NCBI GenBank assembly: GCA_945833885.1
Contig: CAMAFY010000015.1
Span: forward strand, 1 to 55,163
Direction of reading: 5' to 3'
Length of the DNA stretch: 55,163 bases
From: an uncultured Bacteroidales bacterium
GTDB lineage: Bacteria; Bacteroidota; Bacteroidia; Bacteroidales; Bacteroidaceae
The translations under genes and the position numbers were made by a program. The notes beneath the pieces were generated by a model that searched no databases, was not told where the DNA came from, and saw only the letters and a list, made by a program, of their open reading frames with translations. This document shows positions 10,109-16,899 of this stretch, piece after piece; within the stretch, counting starts at the first letter, position 1, and the number at the start of each line of letters is the position of its first letter.

Positions 10109-10388
10109 GTGGTATATTCCGGGTGGGAAACGCGTAGGTTCCACCCTATGTTTTGTGGGGGATGGAGGCTGTTGCCGCCACCGTTATGTATTGTCTTTCA
10201 GGAGTTACGCCGGATTTTCAGAAATGTCCGGGATGTATACGGGAATGCCGGAGAAGGATTCCACAAGACACCGCCGTGCATTCCAGCGGCAGTCTTCGGG
10301 CGAAGGCTTGGAGCCGTCATGACATTTGTCCGCAGCCCCCATGCCCGATGGCGGATCTTCCGGCTGCGGGATTCGGGGAAGCGGGGTG
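10109..10388. other. 280-bp gap between the LptF/G and MiaA genes, no gene seen
   Basis: Overlapping frames here have no protein-like composition. I found no strong promoter, hairpin terminator or RNA gene. A promoter for the LptF/G gene may be present but does not match the TAnnTTTG consensus by eye. Confidence 0.5.
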
Positions 10389-11327
10389 TCAGGCCTCAGC
10401 ATTCCCGCCCTCGGCACGGGCAATGGCATCAAGGGCGTCCGCTACTTTTTCCTCCATGGGCTTCGTGGCGTCAATCCAGGTGATGGGTGTTCCCCTTCGT
10501 TCCATGCCGCGGAACCATGTCATTTGCCGCTTGGCGAACTGGTGGATGGCGGTCTCGAGTTGGGTGAACATCTCGTCAAACGTCAGTTGACCTATGACGT
10601 GGAGGGTAAGGTATTTGTATTCCAACCCGTAATAGATGAGGTCCTCGGCGGGGATTCCCTCGGCAAGCAATGCCCGGATTTCGTCGAGCATACCGGCATC
10701 GAGGCGGGCTTTCAGGCGCGCGGTGATGCGTTCGCGCCGCAAATCCCTGGGGATGTCGAGGCCGATGTTCAGGCTACTAAATGCAGGAAAATCCCTGCGT
10801 CCGAGGGGATCCTGCTGCAGATTGTAGGTCTCAATCTCGATGGCGCGGATGGCACGCTTCGCGGTATCCACGTCGGTGGTGTTGTGCATGGTGGTGCCCG
10901 ATTGGGCCTTCAACCGTGCCAGCATGGCGGTAAGTTCCTCCAACGACCGGCCTTCGAGTTCCGCCCTGAGGGCATCGTTGCGGGGAACCTCGCTGATCTG
11001 GTACCCGCGCACCACGCTTTCGAGATACAATCCTGTGCCACCACATAATATAACGCGCCGCCCGCGCGCACGTATAGCACGGTAGGCTTCGAGGAAATCA
11101 TGCTGATATCGGAACAGGTTGTATTTGGTGCCCGGCTCGGCGATGTCCACCAAATGCACCGGAATCTCGCCATACTCCTCCATATCCTTACCGGTACCCA
11201 GGTCCATACGCCGGTACACTTGTCGGGAGTCGGCGCCGATGATTTCGGCGTCGATGCTGCGGGCAAGCGCTACGGCAAAGCCGGTCTTTCCGCATGCCGT
11301 GGGGCCAAGTATGGTGATGATGTCCAT
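10389..11327 (-). CDS. miaA: tRNA dimethylallyltransferase
   Basis: Transfers a dimethylallyl group to N6 of A37 in tRNAs that read UNN codons. I start at MDIITILGPTACGKTG (Met at 11327, 312 residues), because the P-loop GPTACGKT then falls at residues 8-15 as in other MiaA proteins; the open frame extends 85 codons further upstream but that part has no family character. Further landmarks are GADSRQVYRRMDLGTGKD (the DSRQVY substrate motif), the invariant GGTGLY and the C-terminal KRQMTWFRG. It is the first gene of the minus-strand cluster, with a candidate promoter about 200 bp upstream. Confidence 0.95.
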   Translation of the reverse strand: MDIITILGPTACGKTGFAVALARSIDAEIIGADSRQVYRRMDLGTGKDMEEYGEIPVHLVDIAEPGTKYNLFRYQHDFLEAYRAIRARGRRVILCGGTGLYLESVVRGYQISEVPRNDALRAELEGRSLEELTAMLARLKAQSGTTMHNTTDVDTAKRAIRAIEIETYNLQQDPLGRRDFPAFSSLNIGLDIPRDLRRERITARLKARLDAGMLDEIRALLAEGIPAEDLIYYGLEYKYLTLHVIGQLTFDEMFTQLETAIHQFAKRQMTWFRGMERRGTPITWIDATKPMEEKVADALDAIARAEGGNAEA

Positions 11328-11527
11328 GTCGGTTTTGGGAATCTGGTAGAAGTTCTGGGAAGTGATGTTGAAGGTGGAGCGCGGAACGGCGGACTGGGTA
11401 TGGAGGACCTCCGGCAATCTTGCCGCACGACGTCCGACATCCGCGGAACGGACAGCGGAAAGCGGCGAAAACAAGGGCGGAGATGCCCGTATGGACCTTC
11501 CGGAACACTGCAACCACCAATTTAGTG

Positions 11528-11535
11528 CAAAAATA
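11528..11535 (-). promoter_or_regulatory. Candidate -7 box for miaA
   Basis: On the minus strand TATTTTTG fits TAnnTTTG. Transcription from here would give a leader of about 195 nt before the chosen miaA start. No clear -33 TTTG is present at the expected distance, so the call is tentative. Confidence 0.35.
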
Positions 11536-11650
11536 CCGCTTTCCCCGCGAAAATCGGGGTTCTTACGGCTTATATTTCGCATTTTTTAGGGTATAAATAG
11601 CAAAAGTGCCAAGCAAACAGCATTTTTTCTCCATTTTTTCCGAAAAATAT

Positions 11651-11681
11651 TTTGACGTTTCAGAAAACTGCCATAACTTTG
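11651..11681 (+). promoter_or_regulatory. Promoter of the tRNA-Met gene
   Basis: TTTG (11651-11654) and TAACTTTG (11674-11681) are separated by 19 bp, an exact match to the Bacteroidetes -33/-7 consensus. The expected start is near 11688, about 40 bp before the tRNA. Confidence 0.8.
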
Positions 11682-11727
11682 CATCGCAGAACAAGGGGAA
11701 CAGGTTATTCCTTACCTCAAAGTTTCT

Positions 11728-11801
11728 GGCGGGGTAGCTCAGCTGGTTAGAGCGCATGATTCATAATCATGAGGTCCCGGGTTCAATCCCCGGCCCCGCT
11801 A
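11728..11801 (+). tRNA. tRNA-Met (anticodon CAT, elongator type)
   Basis: The cloverleaf reads clearly. The acceptor GGCGGGG pairs with CCCCGCT (first pair G-U) and the D-arm is GCTC/GAGC. The anticodon stem is CATGA/TCATG around loop TTCATAA, giving anticodon CAT; the T-arm is CCGGG/CCCGG with TTCAATC, and the discriminator is A. The anticodon stem lacks the three G-C pairs of an initiator tRNA, and the acceptor has no C1-A72 mismatch, so this is not the initiator. A tRNA-Ile2 (lysidine-modified CAT) cannot be fully excluded. CCA is not encoded. Confidence 0.95.
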
Positions 11802-11810
11802 CTTTTGAAC

Positions 11811-11846
11811 GACGACTTGCGATATTCCGCAGGTCGTCTTTTTTTT
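11811..11846 (+). terminator. Rho-independent terminator of the tRNA gene
   Basis: GACGACTTGCG pairs with CGCAGGTCGTC (11 bp with one G-U, 6-nt loop ATATTC) followed by eight T. It starts 10 nt after the tRNA, so the tRNA is a single-gene transcription unit. Confidence 0.93.
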
Positions 11847-12020
11847 GTTTGGCAAATCCCAACTTTTGCTTGGACGGATTTATTTTTATTCTGACGTTTT
11901 CCGTTTTTTATCTTGACAGATTCCTTTAACAATGCGGCTTAAGACGTCTTGAAATCTGATTTCTATCACCCACGCAACAGTAAAACGAAACCCTTTTTCC
12001 TCACTTTTCTTTCAAAAACC

Positions 12021-12051
12021 TTGCTTATTCCATACAAAAGCACTACCTTCG
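12021..12051 (+). promoter_or_regulatory. Orphan promoter in AT-rich region
   Basis: TTG (12021-12023), a 20-bp spacer and TACCTTCG (12044-12051) fit a Bacteroidetes promoter. The sequence around the -7 box (CAAAAGCACTACCTTCGC) closely resembles the candidate rplS promoter at 27070-27100 (CAAAAGCATAACTTCGC). No recognisable gene lies downstream on this strand before 16.9 kb. Confidence 0.55.
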
Positions 12052-12057
12052 CATCAC

Positions 12058-12545
12058 TAGAACCCGCCAAGCCTCTCAACGATGCTCAAATGTGTGGGTC
12101 GTTTTTTTGTGGATTTATTTTCAGTCTTGGCTGTTTCCATATTTTGTTTTTACTTTTCCAGCAAATAACCACAACGATTATCAGGAGGATTTCCCAATGC
12201 TGTTTTTGAAATGATATAAGGTTTCAAGGAAGTATCCTCTCGTCTAATCAAAACGAAATACCATCCCCGACGTTTTTATTGCCAAGACATAACGACATCA
12301 TACTCCGTATGTTGCGATGCCGCTCATCTGGATGATCCACAACAATTTTGATTTAATTTCCATGAAAATCTCAAATTCCGGCAAACTTAATTTAGGGAAT
12401 CCGCCTGAAAAGAACAAATGTGGCGGGGATTTCCCTTTTGCGAATTTGCGATTCCTTACAACACATTTTGCAATTCCCTTTTCATAATTCCATACAGACA
12501 GCGGACGGCTCACACCCTTTTCCCCGGGTAGAGCCGTCCGTTTTA
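12058..12545 (+). other. Possible non-coding transcript or decayed gene
   Basis: An AT-rich stretch of about 490 nt is bounded by the promoter at 12021-12051 and a strong terminator at 12502-12545. The frames in it do not look like proteins: the 86-residue plus frame is Phe/Thr-rich with no domain character, and a 71-residue minus frame is equally featureless. An earlier weak stop (AACGA/TCGTT plus seven T near 12111-12117) could instead yield a ~60-nt RNA. It does not resemble tmRNA, RNase P RNA or SRP RNA by signature sequences. Confidence 0.35.
12502..12545 (+). terminator. Strong orphan terminator
   Basis: CGGACGGCTC (12502-12511) pairs perfectly with GAGCCGTCCG (12531-12540) and is followed by TTTTATTATA on the plus strand. 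The minus-strand side has no T-run, so it points to plus-strand transcription although no plus-strand gene is recognised upstream after the tRNA. Confidence 0.75.
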
Positions 12546-12594
12546 TTATAAAGTACGGATGGTTTTGTTCAACAAACCACCGTTATGGATGCCT

Positions 12595-12876
12595 TCATCT
12601 CATCATTTTCTTGCCCTTCACAACGGCAAGTCCACGGGTATCTTTGCTCACTCGCCGACCTTCTATGCTATAGACAGACATCGGTTTGTTGTATTCTTCA
12701 CCATCGGCAATGATGGAATCAACTGATGCCGGAACATCATACAATGTCAGGACTGTGCCAAATCCGCTCCAAGGGGCTCTTGTCCTGTGATTGTCCAACG
12801 CAGATTGGGGGACATCGAGCATGGCTTTGTCGATGTTTGGGGATGGATCGGAGCGATGCCGCGAGGTTTTCCGCCA
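12595..12876 (-). pseudogene. C-terminal remnant of a secreted protein
   Basis: A stretch in frame with the upstream GH43 gene, directly after its TGA stop. The last 30 residues (PMSVYSIEGRRVSKDTRG then LAVVKGKKMMR) match the C-terminal beta-sandwich tail typical of secreted Prevotella proteins (the Y-x-(L/I)-x-G-R-x-V ... K-G-(L/I)-x-(I/V)-x-(N/K)-G-K pattern). The preceding residues have no domain character, and the only internal Met is at 12822. It could be the decayed end of another secreted gene, or a tail once fused to the GH43 enzyme and cut off by the TGA. A separate functional product is unlikely. Confidence 0.6.
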
Positions 12877-13971
12877 TCAAAACGACCACTCGTCACGCCA
12901 CTGGATGACGGGAAGGCCGTCCTCGAAGGTGATGGGCAGCCAGATGTAGCGGCTGTCATCGGGCTGCTTCGGACGCCAGATGTCCGCCATGAAGATGTGG
13001 CCTTTGGGCGTGGAGAGGATGTAAGTTCCCTGCCCGCCGAAGGTGGTGTCGGCATCCTTTCCCCGGCAAGGGTTGTCGTGCTGCCGCCAAGGTCCCCAGA
13101 TACTCGGTGCCGAGAAGAGGCGTGCGCGGTTGGGAGCCCAGCCCGTGCAGCCGCTGGTGACCATCCAATAGGTGTCGCCGTGGCGGAAAACGGTGGGGGC
13201 TTCGTTCTGTCCTCCGGGCGCCACGCGGATGTAGCGTCCTGTATGTGCCGTATAGTCCGGCGAAAGTTCCGCTATCTGCAACGTCAGGTTCTCCTCCGAC
13301 GAATAGATATGGTAGGCCCTACCGTCGGTATCCACAAAGACGGTCTGGTCGCGCGCCATCTGTCCGCCATCGAAATCGCGGCGCATGAAGAGTCCGTCCT
13401 CCACGGCACGTCGCCATTGCGGCGTCCACCATTCGGCGTTTTCCCAGACATCGAGGGTGTCGAGGTCCGCCATGCTGCCCTTCATGTTCAGCGGTTGCAC
13501 CCCGGCATTCACGCGTCCGGAACGGAGAAAGCGGTAGGGCCCGGTCGGATGGTCGCTCACCGCCACGCCATACCGTGCGGCACCATAGCCCTGACCTTTG
13601 AATTCGAGGTGGAACCAAAGGACAAACTTCCGCGTGGAAGCATTGTAAACCACCTTCGGACGTTCCATGATGCAGCCACGCTCCAGTTCGTCTCCTGCGG
13701 TGTCCGTCACGGGAAGCGCCACACCTTCATAGCGCCAATCGGTCAGATTTTCCGAAGAATAGCAGGTGATGCCCACAAGGGCGGCGGTGGTTTCGGCGGA
13801 CTTGTGCTCGCCGAACCAGTAGTAACGTCCGTCGTGGTAGAGGATTCCTCCGCCGTGGGCGTTGATGTGCTGTCCGCGGTTGTCGGGCCAGACGGCGCCG
13901 GACCTGACGGTTCCTTCCGCACGGACAATGAAAGCGGAGAGGAACATCCAAAGGAGTAGAAGAATTTTCAT
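12877..13971 (-). CDS. Secreted family 43 glycoside hydrolase
   Basis: A 364-residue secreted or periplasmic carbohydrate-degrading enzyme. A signal peptide (MKILLLLWMFLSAFIVRA) is followed by the five-bladed propeller-type sequence of GH43. Landmarks are NAHGGGILYHDGRYYWFGEH in the first blade, MERPKVVYN (likely acid glutamate region), GPYRFLRSGRVNAG, SMADLDTLD, GRAYHIYSSEENLTLQIAEL and EAPTVFRHGDTYWMVTSGCTGW. The RPKVVYN and first-blade patterns are closest to the galactan 1,3-beta-galactosidase-like subfamilies of GH43, but the substrate is inference. It ends at WRDEWSF, a normal GH43 end, and is followed in frame by a degenerate secretion-tail remnant. No SusC/D genes are adjacent, so it is not part of an obvious polysaccharide locus. 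Confidence 0.9.
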   Translation of the reverse strand: MKILLLLWMFLSAFIVRAEGTVRSGAVWPDNRGQHINAHGGGILYHDGRYYWFGEHKSAETTAALVGITCYSSENLTDWRYEGVALPVTDTAGDELERGCIMERPKVVYNASTRKFVLWFHLEFKGQGYGAARYGVAVSDHPTGPYRFLRSGRVNAGVQPLNMKGSMADLDTLDVWENAEWWTPQWRRAVEDGLFMRRDFDGGQMARDQTVFVDTDGRAYHIYSSEENLTLQIAELSPDYTAHTGRYIRVAPGGQNEAPTVFRHGDTYWMVTSGCTGWAPNRARLFSAPSIWGPWRQHDNPCRGKDADTTFGGQGTYILSTPKGHIFMADIWRPKQPDDSRYIWLPITFEDGLPVIQWRDEWSF

Positions 13972-14351
13972 ATCTTATAAGATGATGTTTACAGACAATA
14001 AAGGGCGCATCTACAAACAATTAGGATTATATCCGCAAACACGTTGAGGAATGACCCTACGGATAATCGGGGACGTCTTCCGCAAAACGTCACCCGTTTT
14101 TCTACCCTGTCCTGGGGAACGTTCACGTTATGCCGTGGCGAGAACACGAAGAACGAAGTTCAACGTTTTGACCCCTTCGGTCAATTTCACAAGAAGAGCC
14201 ACAAAGGAACGTGCGACAGAAAAAGCTGAGCATCAACACTTTCCTTGCAAAATGGCAGAAACGGGAATCTGCGACACCGGTCCAGCCGCATCCGAAGCGC
14301 GGAAATGGCGAATGCTGTGCCGTGCCCTTCGCCACGGAGCCTCGCGCGGTG
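13972..14351. other. 380-bp gap with one dispersed-repeat copy, no gene
   Basis: The gap upstream of the GH43 gene holds the 31-bp dispersed element (14131-14161) and no convincing open frame. I saw no consensus promoter for the GH43 gene. Confidence 0.5.
14131..14161 (+). repeat. 31-bp dispersed intergenic element, copy 1
   Basis: TGCCGTGGCGAGAACACGAA followed by GAACGAAGTTC. It differs from copy 2 (44344-44374) at two positions. It is preceded by a small palindrome, GAACGTTC. Confidence 0.85.
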
Positions 14352-15356
14352 TCACTTCACGCCCATGGTGCTCTTGATACCCGATTCGCGGTTCATGCGT
14401 TGCGCCTCCCCGCTCTTCTGGAAGCGTTGTATCACCTCCACCGCCTCATCGATGTCGTCGGTGAGCGTCAGTTGCAGGTGCTTGTAGCGGCCGGATGCCG
14501 ATAATTGGTCGAGCATGCTGAACGCGGGCATATCCTCGGTCCAGAACTTCCTGCCCACAAACACCATAGGACTGGCGATGCCATACGTAAGATAGTGGTT
14601 CTGAACCGCCTCCTGGAAGATTTCCTGCATGGTTCCCGCGCTTCCGGGTGTGTAGATGACGCCGCCGAAGGACACGGTCAGGAGTTGGTCCTCGCGGACG
14701 CTGTTCGTGAAAAGTTTGGCGATATGGGTGGCAAAGGGCGTAGTGGGCTCATGGCCATAGAACCATGTCGGGATGCTAAGCGTCTCATAATCCTCCTGAC
14801 GATAGATGTCCGCCACCTCAAAGGCGCGGTCGATGTAGCCCGCATCGTGGGGCGTCGGGGCGGATTTCAGGCGCATCAGGGCATCGTCCACCTCGGCCTC
14901 GTGGCGTCCTGCAAGCCTTCCGCCCAGACAACACGCCTCCATGGCACCCGGGCCTCCGCCGTTGACCATGAGCGAGCCGTCCTCCGTGAGGCGTTTGGCA
15001 ATCTCCACTATCTGGCGATAGGCGGCATCGGTGCGCGACATCGCACTTCCGCCCATCACACCCACGATGCGGCAAGGCTCATAGCAGGCCAACAGTTCGT
15101 AAAGTGCCATTGTTATGAAGTGGTCGTGGAGCGAACGGGCGAGCGCCTCGTAGGGATTGCTGGGAATTTTTCCCGTTTCGAGATAATAACGGTAGACAAT
15201 CTGGTCGTAAGTGTCGTGGAAACTTTCAGGACGGCAAAGATCGTAGCCGGCATAGAGGGTCTCCGGGGTGTAGAGTCCGCCGGACGTGACGTCATAGGGC
15301 ACGTAATCGAGGAATTGATACAGGCGGTCGGTATCGAGTCGGGGGTGGGAAATCAT
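14352..15356 (-). CDS. LOG-family (lysine-decarboxylase-like fold) nucleotide-binding protein
   Basis: A Rossmann-type protein of the LOG/PpnN superfamily; characterised members hydrolyse nucleoside 5'-monophosphates to ribose-5-phosphate and free base. I start at MISHPRLDTDRLYQFLDYVP (Met at 15356, 334 residues) and not at an upstream in-frame Met, because the added 27 residues have no family character. Landmarks are VGVMGGSAMSRTDAAYRQ (nucleotide-binding loop), MVNGGGPGAMEACCLGGR (the GGGPGxM motif) and TPGSAGTMQEIFQEAVQN, which corresponds to the PGGxGTxxE signature with SA in place of Gx. Whether this change alters activity is unknown. It has no operon partner. Confidence 0.85.
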   Translation of the reverse strand: MISHPRLDTDRLYQFLDYVPYDVTSGGLYTPETLYAGYDLCRPESFHDTYDQIVYRYYLETGKIPSNPYEALARSLHDHFITMALYELLACYEPCRIVGVMGGSAMSRTDAAYRQIVEIAKRLTEDGSLMVNGGGPGAMEACCLGGRLAGRHEAEVDDALMRLKSAPTPHDAGYIDRAFEVADIYRQEDYETLSIPTWFYGHEPTTPFATHIAKLFTNSVREDQLLTVSFGGVIYTPGSAGTMQEIFQEAVQNHYLTYGIASPMVFVGRKFWTEDMPAFSMLDQLSASGRYKHLQLTLTDDIDEAVEVIQRFQKSGEAQRMNRESGIKSTMGVK

Positions 15357-16599
15357 AGGTTCTGCAATACGTTGAAGGGTGAATATCTTGAAGGCGGCGG
15401 GAACGGCGCGTGCCTCCGGAAGGGCGTGGCGCGCCACAAGTCGGCAACGGCGCCGGAAGATGCCGCCGGAATGTCAGCAACCCGCAGGTCGGAATTTCGG
15501 AATTTCGAGGGCTAGCAACCTTTATCCGGAAACAGGGGAAGCGACCAAAACGGGTAGCGCCACCGCAGCAAATTTACTAATATTCCGCAACTTGTGCCTC
15601 CAAACAGAGGAACTTTCCACCATCTTTTCCGCATTTTCGACGATTTCAATACGCAAAATGTACCGTACGGAAGCAGGCAACGCACGGATTTTTTATGCCA
15701 TGGTGGGAGGAGGGAGAGGAAAGTCCGACGAAAAAAACGCCGCCACCGGAAGGGCAGAATATGAAACCTGCCTTGAAGAAATCGGAGCATTGCCATCAAA
15801 AGGATCCGTCTAAACCATATCGTGTATAAAGATGAGCCGTTCCGTTTGCCGGGCACCTTTTTCGGAGGATTGGTGACTTTTCTGAAGCCGACAAATTGAA
15901 TTTGACCAAACCGTTCCGGCTGATGGTAAAAACGCGGCATTCCGCGCATGAAAACGCCGCATTTTCGGGCAGGAAGTGCCGTTCTTTCCCGCGCGTTTTG
16001 CGGAAGTTCTGACAGGTTCGTCTCTCTCCTTTAATATTTTTTTCAATTTTCTTCTACACATCCTACACCATTTCAGGAAAACGTCAGCGCAGATTGATGA
16101 TTTTTGTGTGTAGGATGAGAAAAAGGAATCTGCACCATACGTGCAAAACGACGGCGTGGGGTGTAGGATGATCCTACACTGCGGCGAGAAATGCCGCAAA
16201 ACGGGATGCGGAAGAATGCAGAATTTTGCAAAATGAAGGCCAAAACGTCCATCCGGATGCCGTCATTCGGTAAAATTCCACCTTTTCCCCCGTTAAAATT
16301 GCGCGGAAACTGCGCAGAAATCGACAACGGAAAAGCAAGGATGCCAACCGGAAAACGACCTTGCGCAACGCGCACAATGGCTACAGGAACCGGCACCGGC
16401 AAACAAAATTCCAGCATCATGGACGCGGGAACACGCGCTGACGCCAACCTCACATTCCGCAGCGCCACATCCCTTCCTCGCAGCGCCGCACACGGGAATG
16501 CGCATCCGCACGCATGAAAGCGCAAAGGAGAAATATCGTTTTCCCGAGGTGTCGTTTTCGCACACTCAACCCACATAGTGGGCAGAGAGGGAGAAAAAA
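15357..16599. other. About 1.2 kb without a supportable gene
   Basis: Open frames here (145, 129, 167 and 108 residues) are Arg/Pro/Phe-rich, overlap one another on both strands and have no domain character, so I treat them as spurious. A minus-strand TAAATTTG box at 15569-15576 could belong to the LOG gene but lacks a well-spaced -33. A cluster of TGTAGGAT sites lies at 16060-16179. Confidence 0.55.
16060..16179. promoter_or_regulatory. Cluster of GTGTAGGAT sites including a 19-bp palindrome
   Basis: ATCCTACAC at 16060-16068, GTGTAGGAT at 16108-16116 and GTGTAGGATGATCCTACAC at 16161-16179 (two facing 9-mers around one base). Four half-sites within 120 bp of non-coding DNA suggest an operator-like or structural element. 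No promoter or gene is next to it. Confidence 0.5.
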
Positions 16600-16600
16600 G

Positions 16601-16632
16601 TTTGGACTTTCTCTAAAAAAAATCTAATTTTG
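16601..16632 (+). promoter_or_regulatory. Promoter of the SulP transporter gene
   Basis: TTTG (16601-16604), a 20-bp spacer and TAATTTTG (16625-16632): a perfect Bacteroidetes -33/-7 pair. The expected start near 16639 leaves a leader of about 260 nt before the ATG at 16900. Confidence 0.85.
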
Positions 16633-16675
16633 CAAAGTTTTCAGGGGACGACATCCGAGGTCGGAAAGTGAACTT

Positions 16676-16850
16676 CGGGCATTCCGCCAGAGGACTTTCG
16701 GCACAGGTTTCACACCTTCAGCCTCATCGCTGCAGGGACATCACCGCACTTGCCCACCTCCTCATCTGCAAAAACAGTCGCGGACTTCCGTAAACGTTTT
16801 GCAGACTTCTGAAATTGCAGTAAAAGACTTCAGCACAGCACATCAGGAAG
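16676..16850. repeat. About-22-bp periodic array in the SulP leader
   Basis: GACTTCC, GACTTCT and GACTTCA recur at 21 and 22 bp, and weaker GAACTTCGG / GGACTTTCGG / CCTTCAG copies continue the register upstream at about 22-23 bp. The array is degenerate and lies wholly in the predicted untranslated leader. Confidence 0.5.
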
Positions 16851-16899
16851 TCTCCTCGACAGACACCCAAGCATCCAAAATTTCATATAACAGATATTT

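Noticed and set aside
11949..12209. 86-codon plus-strand frame as a small membrane protein
   Set aside because: It starts before the promoter at 12021-12051 and its Phe-rich character follows from the T-rich DNA.
12298..12513. 71-codon minus-strand frame as a small gene
   Set aside because: No protein-like features, and its start overlaps the arm of a plus-strand terminator hairpin.
15512..16576. Several 100-167-codon open frames in the gap before the SulP gene
   Set aside because: They overlap on both strands, are rich in Arg, Pro and Phe, and show no domain or codon pattern of real genes; open frames are expected by chance in GC-rich DNA.
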